A stretch of DNA of 23,862 nt. It comes from Asaia bogorensis. Its GTDB lineage: Bacteria > Pseudomonadota > Alphaproteobacteria > Acetobacterales > Acetobacteraceae. The position numbers and the translations under genes were made by a program. The stretch's first letter is position 1. Each line of letters begins with the position of its first letter. Shown one piece after another: positions 1 to 7,314 of this stretch. The notes under the pieces are model-generated. The model ran no database searches. It was not told the DNA's origin and saw only the letters and a list, made by a program, of their open reading frames with translations. The DNA is taken from contig CAMBXJ010000011.1 of the NCBI GenBank assembly GCA_945871455.1, positions 1 through 23,862 of the forward strand, read 5' to 3'.

Positions 1-48
1 CCAAACAAGGCGCTGCCGCTTGACCCGGCTATGACCATCATGACATGA
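1..48 (+). CDS. Possible C-terminal tail of an IS-encoded protein (IstB-like by position), partial
   Basis: Frame 1 is open from the window edge and stops at 46-48, giving about 15 residues ending in ...DPAMTIMT. The other two forward frames close by positions 23 and 33. In IS21-type elements the helper ATPase gene istB is the distal gene and stops shortly before the right-end repeats, which matches this spacing. The peptide is too short to recognise, so the assignment rests on position only. Confidence 0.25.
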   Translation, partial: PNKALPLDPAMTIMT

Positions 49-78
49 CCAAAATCGGCCCGCGAGACGATGCCAGCC

Positions 79-144
79 TGGCCGCCATCAGATTGGAATG
101 GTGGCCGCGATCAAATTGGAATCGGTGGCCGCCTTCGTCGGAAT
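79..144. repeat. Three tandem-like IS terminal repeats
   Basis: Copies lie at 79-99, 102-122 and 126-144. The first two are 21 bp and differ at only a few bases. The third is 2 bp shorter in its middle. In IS21-type elements such repeats are transposase binding sites. They explain the low-complexity 'NLIAATIPI'-like tail that the overlapping minus-strand reading frame acquires. Confidence 0.6.
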
Positions 145-435
145 CCGCAACCGAAGCCGGTCCCGCGGCTCGGTCCTGTTGCGAGTCCACACCGCGGCTT
201 GGTCAGTATCCAGATGCTCGCCAGACCTTGGCACGGCGATTTCAAGTACAGTTAAGTTGCCGAGATATCGCCGGACGACGGTCAGTTCACTGGCCGATAG
301 ATTGCCAAGGCGGTACTCCAACGGACCGTATGTCTGGAAGTGCTGCAAGCCGGTCGCCGCAGCGGCGGAGCCTCCAACCACCGGGTAACCACAAAATCGG
401 CGGGCATCGGTGCGTTCGCCATCAGAGAGCGCCAT
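88..435 (-). pseudogene. Phage-module small protein, 3' end interrupted by IS
   Basis: The reading frame gives 115 residues beginning MALSDGERTDARRFCGYPVV. The first about 95 residues (435 to 150) look like real protein, with FQTYGPLEYRLGNLSASE and GEHLDTDQAAVWTRN. This resembles a conserved small protein encoded downstream of capsid genes in alphaproteobacterial prophages, by memory only. From residue 96 the frame runs into the IS end repeats and stops at 88-90, so the native C-terminus is probably lost. The start codon overlaps the upstream stop by one base (TGATG at 437-433), indicating translational coupling with the gene before it. Function is unknown; a head-completion role is only a positional guess. 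Confidence 0.6.
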
Positions 436-731
436 CAGAGACTACCCCTATCGCCGCGGCTGACACCTACTCGGAAGGCGCTGCTCCCTATCGACGACAT
501 CGACGACACACGCGTGGCCGGGTGGTCGGCCGAAACCATGACGTGACAGCGCGGGAACATCGGCATGACCGCTTTGTCGGCTGGCCTCGACGGTTTGGAA
601 TGGGCTCTGACAAGCGCCAGAGAGTCCGTGCTACTTGTCAGGACCACGGCGTCTCCTCCCTGACCAATAACGCTGAAGGAAAAGCAGTTGTCACGGAACC
701 TGCGCCAGTCGCTTTGGGGCAGATCGCACAT
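435..731 (-). CDS. Small phage-module protein of unknown function
   Basis: This encodes 98 residues starting MCDLPQSDWRRF. A good ribosome-binding site (CAGGAG, 5 bases before ATG) precedes it, and it begins 38 bp after the capsid stop. Its stop overlaps the next gene's start. The N-terminal half contains an LTSSTDSLALVRAHS-like segment, and the C-terminal half is rich in Ser, Arg and Val. I do not recognise a family. Position between the capsid gene and another small gene suggests a head-decoration or head-completion protein, but nothing in the sequence proves it. Confidence 0.6.
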   Translation of the reverse strand: MCDLPQSDWRRFRDNCFSFSVIGQGGDAVVLTSSTDSLALVRAHSKPSRPADKAVMPMFPRCHVMVSADHPATRVSSMSSIGSSAFRVGVSRGDRGSL

Positions 732-769
732 AGCGCTCCTGCAGCCATTCTACGATGCTCCCGCTAAGC

Positions 770-2092
770 TCAACCGATGTGTTCGACGATCACCGCGCGC
801 TTGAAAGCCGCATTGGTCGCCGTGGGTACGGTCGTCGGGTTCGTCGTCGTATCGGAAGGCGCGCAAAACCCGCCGATCCAATACCAGGACTGAGCAATGA
901 TCTGCTGCAAACGGTCGATCGCCTCGCGGGTCACCATGGCAACACCATTCACGACCGTAACGATAGAATCCGCCGGCGCCACGTCACTGGCCGCGAGCCC
1001 AGCATAGTCACCCTCCACGAGCGCACCCGCGCCACAGATAATCGGACGCCGGACCATCAGGTTCGCCAACGACGGATGAGCCTGAACAAAGGTCTCATTT
1101 GTTGGAACAAAGCGCAATCCCAGGAAGTCGTTGGTCATTCCCTTACGGAACACCTGGTTCGCGGACGTCGCACCCTGGAACAACTGCTTGAAATCGGGAT
1201 CGGCGAACAGTTGACGGGACGACACGGGATCGAGATAGCAATTGTAAGCGCCGTCGATCTCCGGCACGGCGTTCAGTCGCAGTTTGGCCACCGCATCCAA
1301 GAGGCACCCCATCGTCAAGATGTCGGAGGCACCAAGCTGCAAGGTGTTCGTCCGCTGCTGAGGGCGAATGATCGAGGAGCCATTGGCCGCGACAACGGTG
1401 TTTCCAGCAGCGCCATCGACAACCAAGACGTTGGTCGACAGGGTTAAAGTACCCGAAACGCCGGTCGGCGCCGTAGACACATTCGTGGTATCAACCGAGG
1501 CCGAAATCGCGCTGTAGACGTTCGAACCTATGGTCACGACGAGCGGATTGGAGCCGCCGATGGTCTGCTGTACGCCGTTCACGAAGGCAGTCTGGAACCC
1601 TCGCACATCGTCGATGGCCACAACGGGTCCGGCAGACCCAAGGGACGTGCGGATACGGGTATTGCCACCCATGTAGGCACCGAAAAGGGCGTTACGGGCC
1701 AGTTCGTCCAGGCTACGCGCTGCCTGCTCACCGTTCGCATAGGCATTCTGCAGGAACTGGGCAGCAATTCCGGCGCGACTGGTCACCATGTTAAGATCCA
1801 TGGTAGCCGCATAGTGGTTCATCACGATCGTGTACTGCTCGACGCTCCACATCGTCGGCGACAGGCCGTTGTCGAGGTTCGTGTTGCTAGCGGGCGACAG
1901 CGGCGTCGTAACAGCTGGCTTCAGGCCAGCCCGGGTCTTGGTCAGCGTTTCGCCGATCCCTACCGAGATCTCCTCGCGGTCCGCGACGGCTCGGTAACCC
2001 AGTCGGGAACGCAACGCGAGATCAAATTCCCGATCAAGAAATCCCTGCTGGATGATCGGTTGCAGAGATGCCGGGAAGTTCAGAATGCCCAT
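770..2092 (-). CDS. Phage major capsid (coat) protein, HK97-fold type
   Basis: The product is 440 residues and would form the icosahedral shell. It starts MGILNFPASLQPIIQQGFLD, and the ATG follows AAGGA with suitable spacing. Residues 40-130 carry the pattern seen in coat proteins of the P22/N4-gp56 kind: a TKTRAGLKPAVT strand, an LDNGLSP segment, then VEQYTIVMNHYAATMDLNM and a helix SRAGIAAQFLQNAYANGEQ. The middle (about 170-260) is beta-rich and Thr/Ser/Val-rich, like an inserted domain. The C-terminal part contains DPVSSRQLFADPDFKQLFQG, a conserved type of capsid segment. Gene order (terminase, portal, scaffold, then this gene) strongly supports the call even though the exact subfamily is uncertain. 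Confidence 0.82.
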   Translation of the reverse strand: MGILNFPASLQPIIQQGFLDREFDLALRSRLGYRAVADREEISVGIGETLTKTRAGLKPAVTTPLSPASNTNLDNGLSPTMWSVEQYTIVMNHYAATMDLNMVTSRAGIAAQFLQNAYANGEQAARSLDELARNALFGAYMGGNTRIRTSLGSAGPVVAIDDVRGFQTAFVNGVQQTIGGSNPLVVTIGSNVYSAISASVDTTNVSTAPTGVSGTLTLSTNVLVVDGAAGNTVVAANGSSIIRPQQRTNTLQLGASDILTMGCLLDAVAKLRLNAVPEIDGAYNCYLDPVSSRQLFADPDFKQLFQGATSANQVFRKGMTNDFLGLRFVPTNETFVQAHPSLANLMVRRPIICGAGALVEGDYAGLAASDVAPADSIVTVVNGVAMVTREAIDRLQQIIAQSWYWIGGFCAPSDTTTNPTTVPTATNAAFKRAVIVEHIG

Positions 2093-2145
2093 GAAAAATC
2101 CTTGTTCGAGAAGGTCGTTGAACGAACGCAGTCAAGTAGAGCCAC

Positions 2146-2553
2146 TTACACGTGGCGTTTGACGATAAGTGCCCGCGCGGCACGATATTCGTCGTCCGAC
2201 ATTTCGCTCGCCAGTTTTTGCCGAGGTTGCGGGGCCGGCGGCGGTCTGATCGGATTTGACGAAGAGGGACCGCCAAAAAGCCATGGCTTGGTCCGCCTGA
2301 GATGGGTCATCAGCGTCGACGCGCCGGCAACATGCCCGTCGTCGTTCAACCTGAGGTCGGCAACATCGAGCAGCTTCAGACCATCCAAATCCACCATGCC
2401 AGCCTTGACCGCCTCGACGGTCAGATCCGCCCATATGATACGTTTTTCTGCCGTCTGGCGAACATGTGCAAGCTCACGCTCTAGGTGTTCGGCGTGCGAC
2501 CGAAGCGCTTCGGGATCCAGCGCAGCCTCATTTTCAGGAGCCGTGTCTGACAT
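2146..2553 (-). CDS. Putative phage capsid scaffolding protein
   Basis: This encodes 135 residues. Scaffolds guide coat assembly inside the procapsid and are then lost. The N-terminal half (residues 10-45) is a charged helix with coiled-coil character (EALRSHAEHLERELAHVRQT). A KAGMVDLDGLKLLD segment follows, then KPWLFGG and a Pro-rich linker, and the C-terminus is basic and helical (YRAARALIVKRHV), as expected for a coat-binding tail. Its ATG overlaps the portal stop by one base (TAATG), and the capsid gene starts 53 bp downstream. The role is inferred from composition and the portal-scaffold-capsid order. Confidence 0.7.
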   Translation of the reverse strand: MSDTAPENEAALDPEALRSHAEHLERELAHVRQTAEKRIIWADLTVEAVKAGMVDLDGLKLLDVADLRLNDDGHVAGASTLMTHLRRTKPWLFGGPSSSNPIRPPPAPQPRQKLASEMSDDEYRAARALIVKRHV

Positions 2554-3968
2554 TACTGATCCTTATTCGAATTATCTGCGGCTATTCGATCGAGTTCTAC
2601 CCTTATATCCTCGATATCGAATGTGTCGGCGATGGACTTCACAGCCGTCTCCCGGCTCAGGTGGCCGGATGTCGCAAGCGTGGCAAGCGTCTGCGCATCC
2701 CGCTGGCGGTCCTCCGCCGTCGGGGAATACCAACGAGGCCATTTCAATGTGAAAGGCATATGAACGTCGATCGGGGCGATGGGACGCCCACGCACTCTCA
2801 GCGGATAGCGTCGAGATGCCTGAGATATCATCTTGACGAGATCTAGTATGGCGCCTTCACCATAGGTGATTCTCAAATTATCTGCCAGCCAGATCAGACC
2901 CTGATTAAGCAATTCGAGCGCGCGTCCGGACTGGGCGGCCGTCAGACGGTCCGGGCTGGCGCGGTTGCCATGGAGACTTTCGAGCGCCAGTTCCCGAAGG
3001 GTCCTGACATACTCGATTACCGCCGCGGAGGCTGTACCGCCGATTTCAAGCAGCCGCGCGTCGCCATGCTCGCCGACAATCAGCGCGTTGCCCGCTCCGC
3101 GCACCAGGTCCCGGTCTAGGGCTACCGGCTCCTTCAGCAGAAGTGTTGGGTCGCTGCTATACTTCAGTCCGCGTCCCGCCTGGCTAAGCTGATAGTCGAT
3201 CTCGATCTGGGTTTCTATCGCGGGACGGAAAGTACAGGCGCCTTCATTGACGTCGCCGGTCGACGAAGGACCTGGCAGGTTCTTGATCCACGTAATGGGC
3301 ACGAATCCAAGGCCGTGATGTACAGTTCGCTGTTCATCAATAATCAGCCGATCAGAACCGCCAACCGGATAGGGTTCGAACCAGGTCTCGGACTCCATGT
3401 CCCAGCAGCGTGTAAACCAGTGCTCCGCACCCGGATCGTCAATCTCATAGCCTGCCTGCTCCAGGGCGCGTCCGGACAATTTGTATCGCTCAACCACCCG
3501 CGACAACGTATCGGGCTCTTCCGGGTTCCAAGTGGGCGTCAGGAACATGGTATTGAGTATCTGGAAAAAAATTCGTCCCCGAAGAACCCGGAGTAAGATT
3601 GCCGCGGAGCCGATCGACCCGCGCGTCGCGGCCTCCGTCATGACCAAGTTAAGGCGGGATTCCTTGAATATATCGACAATCGCTTGCTGGGCATCCCGAT
3701 CGGGGCAATCAACAGTGGGAAAATGGCCTTCGCTGAACAACAGGGCGACACTATCTTCCACCACGATGCGGGAGAGCGGATAACGGACACTGGGACGACG
3801 GTTCCTCAACGGAATGTATTCGCCGCCGCTTCCACGTTCTTCATGAAATTTGTACGGCAGGACGTTATACAGGCGACCTTCAAGCACCCTGGTCAGAATA
3901 TCCAGTGTCCGCGTGCGGTCCGAATAATCCAGGTCACGTGGAATCAAGTCGCATATCGTGTCGAACAT
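2553..3968 (-). CDS. Phage portal protein, SPP1 gp6-like
   Basis: The product is 471 residues and would be the dodecameric vertex channel through which the terminase packages DNA. The ATG follows AGGA at a normal distance. Visible features are the N-terminal YPLSRIVVEDSVALLFSEG helix, an EAATRGSIGSAAILLRVLRG segment, the ITWIKNLPGPSS loop, and the IEIDYQLSQAGRGLKYSSDP segment. A long C-terminal helical region (GNRASPDRLTAAQSGRALEL and onward) ends in KWPRWYSPTAEDRQRDAQTL. This layout fits the Gp6-type portals rather than the HK97-type portal of the Rhodobacter gene transfer agent. It lies 38 bp after the terminase gene and is coupled to the scaffold gene. Confidence 0.85.
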   Translation of the reverse strand: MFDTICDLIPRDLDYSDRTRTLDILTRVLEGRLYNVLPYKFHEERGSGGEYIPLRNRRPSVRYPLSRIVVEDSVALLFSEGHFPTVDCPDRDAQQAIVDIFKESRLNLVMTEAATRGSIGSAAILLRVLRGRIFFQILNTMFLTPTWNPEEPDTLSRVVERYKLSGRALEQAGYEIDDPGAEHWFTRCWDMESETWFEPYPVGGSDRLIIDEQRTVHHGLGFVPITWIKNLPGPSSTGDVNEGACTFRPAIETQIEIDYQLSQAGRGLKYSSDPTLLLKEPVALDRDLVRGAGNALIVGEHGDARLLEIGGTASAAVIEYVRTLRELALESLHGNRASPDRLTAAQSGRALELLNQGLIWLADNLRITYGEGAILDLVKMISQASRRYPLRVRGRPIAPIDVHMPFTLKWPRWYSPTAEDRQRDAQTLATLATSGHLSRETAVKSIADTFDIEDIRVELDRIAADNSNKDQ

Positions 3969-4006
3969 ATTAATCCTGATAGGCGAAGGTTGCCTGGGGT
4001 TGATAC

Positions 4007-5428
4007 CTATCGTGCCAAGAACGGTATCATCGATTGCCGCGTCTGCGAGCCAATACGCAGTTGGGTCGTGAAGGCCCTTACCAAGGCATCGACTTGATCA
4101 TCTTTGCGCCCGGCTGGAAATTCACGCAATTCTTCTACGAGCGCATGGTTCCAATTGGCGCGGATCATGGCGATATTGCCGGCTTCCATTTGCGATGCGA
4201 CAGGAAGGGCACGAACCAGCTTCGACCCGCTTTCACGGGAAGTCAGCAAACGGTAACCGGCCAGTCGCCCCGCGAGGTAGGCGACCTGGCTCTTTCCCGC
4301 CTGGCCCGGATCCTCGGGCAATCCGATCGCAACCCCGACACCGTCGATCCGGGCCGCAGAGACAATCGCGTCCTCAACCTGGCGAGGCGTACCCCGAAGG
4401 CGCACCACGTCCAAAATCGTGAATCGCTGTTCGCCATCCTTGAGTAACTTGATGCCAACCGTCCAATCCGGATCCGCTCCCGGTGCTGCTACAGTCGCAG
4501 CGAGATCCCAGGCCCGCACGACCTGATCCTGGCGGCCTGGGAGCAGATCGTCCAGGATTGACAAACCACTGACCTTGAATACTCCGCCTGACATTGGTCT
4601 GGGCGACTGTTGGAACAGTGACGCCCATATTCGTTCTCCGACCAGTTCTCGCTTCCGCAGCAACGCGGCCAGATCTTCCCATTGCGGCCAGAGTGGCTCA
4701 CCAACGGTTCGTCCCAGGGGATCATCCGCTTCCGCGAGAGCCGGGAGACGGATAACACGCCAGTCGGCCGCGTGATTGGCAAGCAGCGTCCCACCGAGAT
4801 CATCCTCATGCCAGCGCGTCATTATCAGTATGATACGCCCGCCTGGCTTCAATCTTGTGGTCAGATCAGACCGGTACCACTGCCAAATCTGCTCTCGGTG
4901 TAATCGACCTTCCGCTTCGACCAGTGACTTGATCGGATCGTCGATGATGATCAGATCCGCCCGTCGACCGGTAATGGCGCCACGTATCCCGGCAGCGATG
5001 TATTCACCGCCGGAGGTTAACTTCCAATGCGCCGCGGACCGTTCGCTTCTGTTAAGGCTGACCCCCAACTGTCCCTGGCGCGCCTGCATCAACTCGCGGA
5101 CACGCCGGCTGAATGTTTCGGCAAGGCCATGGGTATGAGAGACAGCGATAACCGACGACCCGGGATGTTGAGCGAACCACCAGGCCGGAAATAGTACCGA
5201 AGCATAGGTTGATTTGGCAGATCCAGGCGGCATGAGGACCATAAGGCGATCCACGGAACCGCGTGCGACCTCGTCCAAAGCGTTCAATAAATAGCGATGA
5301 TGCTGCGCCGGCATTTGGCCGTGCGGTCGAAGGACTTCAGTCGCCCAATCGAGCAGACTGCTCCTCATCCGTTGCCTGGTCGAAAACTCGTCTTCGAGCT
5401 TCAGCCAGCTGGTCAGTGAGTTCTGCAT
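4007..5428 (-). CDS. Phage terminase large subunit (TerL)
   Basis: The product is 473 residues with an N-terminal packaging ATPase and a C-terminal RNase H-fold nuclease, the motor that cuts and pumps phage DNA. Walker A is MPPGSAKST (66-74), Walker B is LIIIDD (159-164), and the coupling motif is LIMTRWHEDD (201-210). Nuclease acids are D308 (RAWDLA), D340 (TILDVV) and the D443/D444/D447 cluster (KDDQVDAL). All key residues appear present, so the gene looks intact. As drawn it overlaps TerS by 92 bp. A second ATG at 5368 (MRSSLLDWATEVL) would shorten the overlap and starts closer to the conserved domain, so either start is possible. Confidence 0.93.
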   Translation of the reverse strand: MQNSLTSWLKLEDEFSTRQRMRSSLLDWATEVLRPHGQMPAQHHRYLLNALDEVARGSVDRLMVLMPPGSAKSTYASVLFPAWWFAQHPGSSVIAVSHTHGLAETFSRRVRELMQARQGQLGVSLNRSERSAAHWKLTSGGEYIAAGIRGAITGRRADLIIIDDPIKSLVEAEGRLHREQIWQWYRSDLTTRLKPGGRIILIMTRWHEDDLGGTLLANHAADWRVIRLPALAEADDPLGRTVGEPLWPQWEDLAALLRKRELVGERIWASLFQQSPRPMSGGVFKVSGLSILDDLLPGRQDQVVRAWDLAATVAAPGADPDWTVGIKLLKDGEQRFTILDVVRLRGTPRQVEDAIVSAARIDGVGVAIGLPEDPGQAGKSQVAYLAGRLAGYRLLTSRESGSKLVRALPVASQMEAGNIAMIRANWNHALVEELREFPAGRKDDQVDALVRAFTTQLRIGSQTRQSMIPFLAR

Positions 5429-5612
5429 CGCCTATGCGGTGCAAGTCTGATTCCGCGTTGAGCGAAGAGGCCCCGTCACGACGCCGAGCATGAACATAGG
5501 GCGCGGCGGCTCGTGCGATAGCCACCGCACCGTCGTGATCCCCGGCTTGCCACTTGCTCTGCATCGCATGGAGGAGCACGTCGAGAGGAGACAACTCATT
5601 GGAAACTGTCAT
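5337..5612 (-). CDS. Probable terminase small subunit (short form)
   Basis: This encodes 91 residues. SPLDVLLHAMQSKWQAGDHD followed by AVAIARAAAPYVHAR resembles the C-terminal segment of alphaproteobacterial terminase small subunits, which normally follows a DNA-binding helix-turn-helix. Here the protein begins almost directly with that segment, so the DNA-binding part is either missing or divergent. Its 3' end overlaps the TerL start. The ATG at 5612 is preceded by a modest GGCGGA. It is the first gene of the leftward head module, and a palindrome and a -10-like TATGAT lie upstream. The call depends on position plus weak family resemblance. Confidence 0.6.
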   Translation of the reverse strand: MTVSNELSPLDVLLHAMQSKWQAGDHDGAVAIARAAAPYVHARRRDGASSLNAESDLHRIGDAELTDQLAEARRRVFDQATDEEQSARLGD

Positions 5613-5972
5613 GGGGATCCGCCGAGATCCATGATCTGGCGTTTTTGGCTGCCTTGCTTTCGTGGGCTATCATAGCCAGATATATAGCCTATTCTGGGGC
5701 AGGTGGGCAAGCTTTTTTTCCTATCTCCGGCGAAGCCGGGGTCTGGCTGATCGCTGCAGCCCATCCCGTGGCAGGCGCTGCGTTCCATAGGTGCATAGCC
5801 CTTCCGAACGCCATTTCACGATATTTCACGCCGTACTCGCGCAAGGCAACGCATTACTAACCCTATCCTGTCTTTCGCCGTCCGCCCACGCCGGGCAAAT
5901 CTGACGTCATCAGGAAGACGGGTAAAGGTGCCACCTGCCGCTAAGCACCCATCACACGACCGGAGCTCCCCC
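5613..5972. other. Divergent control region without a supported gene
   Basis: This 360 bp stretch separates the leftward phage module from the rightward receiver-domain gene. It holds a perfect palindrome with -10-like sequences (described separately), a T7 run, a short CCGGC-gaa-GCCGG hairpin near 5728-5740, and ATTTCACG repeated at 5813-5820 and 5823-5830. A 71-codon forward reading frame at 5645-5860 has no recognisable content and no convincing ribosome-binding site. I see no tRNA or attachment site. Confidence 0.5.
5665..5690 (-). promoter_or_regulatory. Candidate promoter/operator for the phage head module
   Basis: GGCTATCATAGCC at 5665-5677 is a perfect 13-base palindrome around a central C. 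A further ATAGCC half copy is at 5684-5689. On the minus strand the palindrome contains TATGAT, close to a -10 consensus, about 55 bp before the TerS start. No good -35 box is visible. A repressor binding across the -10 is a reasonable inference but is unproven. Confidence 0.35.
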
Positions 5973-6443
5973 ATGGACGGAACCGCGCTAATAGAGCGTT
6001 CATTCTCCCGCCTCGATCGACGGACGTCCGATCAGGATATCCAGGCGATGGTACTGATCGTCACGGACAACGGCGCCCTCGCCCGGTCGCTCGAAATGGT
6101 GTGCGATTTCCTTGGCCTGGCCGTCGAAACTCTGACGTCTGATCAGCTTATCGGCCAACGCCTCGAATCCCCGCGGCCGATGGCCATCATTACCGAAGCC
6201 GAAAGCCACGGGCAGGATGGATTCCACGTTATGATGGAGGTCGCTCGGCATGACCGCGATCTCCCCATCCTGCTTCTGACCGGCGAAGATCCAATTCTTA
6301 TGGGTGCGGCCGATGCCGTATGTGAGGTGAATGGTCTGACGTCGGTTACGATTGCAGCGCAAACACCACCCGTCGGCGAACTGGTTGACTTCTTGTTCCG
6401 GGCGGGACGGCGATTTGGTTGGGGCAGAATGCTCCCCACGTAG
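5973..6443 (+). CDS. Stand-alone degenerate receiver-domain protein (pseudo-response regulator)
   Basis: This encodes 156 residues from the ATG at 5973, which has GGAG 8 bases upstream. A GTG at 5928 would add 15 residues but has weaker support. After about 25 residues comes a CheY-like fold: beta-1 MVLIVTDNG (26-34), helix LARSLEMVCDFLGL, a TEAESHGQDGF segment (74-84) and LPILLLTGED (97-106). Aligned by the conserved Gly after the active site, the phosphoacceptor position is E75 instead of Asp. Only one acid (D32) remains in the acidic pair, and the conserved Lys is absent; the protein contains no Lys at all. No output domain follows. Aspartyl phosphorylation is therefore unlikely, and Glu may mimic the phosphorylated state. 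The partner is unknown. Confidence 0.75.
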   Translation: MDGTALIERSFSRLDRRTSDQDIQAMVLIVTDNGALARSLEMVCDFLGLAVETLTSDQLIGQRLESPRPMAIITEAESHGQDGFHVMMEVARHDRDLPILLLTGEDPILMGAADAVCEVNGLTSVTIAAQTPPVGELVDFLFRAGRRFGWGRMLPT

Positions 6444-6516
6444 AAGTCGACCGAAGCATTCGGAGCAAGATGATTTAGGGGGCCACTTCGCGGTCAACAC
6501 TTCACGCCCTACGCGG

Positions 6517-7314
6517 TCAGGAATGCGCCATGACCGGGCATCTTCCAACGGCACTAGCAGCCGCCGCCGCATGGTGCTTTTTACGCGCCGCGGTTGCATA
6601 GGCGCCGAACGGGCGGTCGGGGTCCTGGTTCGGAACCACGACCGTGCGGCGGTAGTCATCCCAGTCAGCGTCGTTCATCGCTCCCATATCCGGGACCAGG
6701 GATGTGGACGACATCGTAGGATTGGCATAGGCCTCACGCGGGACCGGTTGGACCTGGAGGAGTGGAAAATCAGCCCGCAGACGTATCGGAGAATGACTCC
6801 GTGTGAACCGCATATTGGTGAATAGCGGACCAAACCAAGTATCCGATTCGACAATGCCTTCGTACAGGACAAACCCGCCTGGTGTCGGCAAGTTAGCCGG
6901 TGCCCGTACCAGTAGGTGCCAGTCAGGGCGAGTCCGAACCATCAACCCCGTCCAGATCTGCACTGAGCCAGCTTCCGGCAACGCCGTAAGGAATGGCGGC
7001 GCCATCCCCTTCAGGCCATCGGGAGACGCTCGGTCGAATTCGGCCGCAAAGCCAGGAAGCTGCGCGGAGGGCAATAGCGGCATCCAGTCGTCAGCACCAT
7101 CATGGTACCAGAAAACATCGCTCCCATCCCACATCAGTTGCAGGTCGAGTGGCGGGAATACCCACCATCCGTAGGCGGATGCGCTGGTCACCGCCTCGCA
7201 ATACCGATACGCCCGCGTCGGCAACGTCCCGCAGGCCGATCGATCGGCTCTTTGGGGCGGACGGGCCTGGTCGGCCAGCCTGTAGAATCGAACAACGGGA
7301 TTGGCGCTTTCCAT
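6517..7314 (-). CDS. DUF6065-family-like protein
   Basis: The product is 265 residues starting MESANPVVRFYRLADQ. It matches my memory of DUF6065 proteins: RADRSACGTLPTRAYRYCEA near residue 23, a Gly/Trp/Tyr segment YGWWVFPPLDLQLMWDG, then PPFLTALPEAGSVQIWTGL, PANLPTPGGFVLYEGIVE, TDTWFGPLFTN-like and DFPLLQVQPVPREAY. The family has no established biochemical role. There is no signal peptide or membrane segment, so it is probably cytoplasmic. It faces the receiver-domain gene across 73 bp. The start lacks a strong ribosome-binding site. The C-terminal 30 residues are Ala/His/Lys-rich and look less conserved. Family assignment is by recall. Confidence 0.65.
   Translation of the reverse strand: MESANPVVRFYRLADQARPPQRADRSACGTLPTRAYRYCEAVTSASAYGWWVFPPLDLQLMWDGSDVFWYHDGADDWMPLLPSAQLPGFAAEFDRASPDGLKGMAPPFLTALPEAGSVQIWTGLMVRTRPDWHLLVRAPANLPTPGGFVLYEGIVESDTWFGPLFTNMRFTRSHSPIRLRADFPLLQVQPVPREAYANPTMSSTSLVPDMGAMNDADWDDYRRTVVVPNQDPDRPFGAYATAARKKHHAAAAASAVGRCPVMAHS

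Larger units (their letters stand above)
1..149 (+). mobile_element. Right end of an IS21-type insertion sequence (partial)
   Basis: Three imperfect direct repeats sit at 79-99, 102-122 and 126-144. Each begins TGGCCG and ends GGAAT, at a 23-24 bp period. They are followed by CGCA, whose terminal CA lies at 148-149. IS21-family elements are known for multiple internal repeats near both ends and for TG...CA termini, and I recall repeats of this style from proteobacterial IS21 relatives. To the right of 149 the sequence reads as a phage gene on the minus strand, and left of it that reading frame only encodes the repeats, so 149/150 looks like the insertion boundary. The element continues past the left edge, so the second end and target duplication cannot be checked. 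The family call is from pattern memory and is moderately secure. Confidence 0.55.

Noticed and set aside
45..767. Long plus-strand reading frame of 240 codons opposite the small phage genes
   Set aside because: Its product is Arg/Pro/His-rich with no recognisable domain, and the minus strand carries coupled genes with a good ribosome site.
755..2752. Plus-strand frames of 230 and 312 codons opposite the capsid and scaffold genes
   Set aside because: They are the Arg-rich antisense type common in GC-rich DNA. The opposite strand has clear phage proteins.
5645..5860. 71-codon plus-strand frame in the divergent region
   Set aside because: No ribosome site, no family resemblance, and it crosses the palindrome and promoter-like sequences.
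6000..6659. 219-codon minus-strand frame opposite the receiver-domain gene
   Set aside because: It also overlaps the DUF6065 gene in another frame, and its product is antisense-like and Arg-rich.
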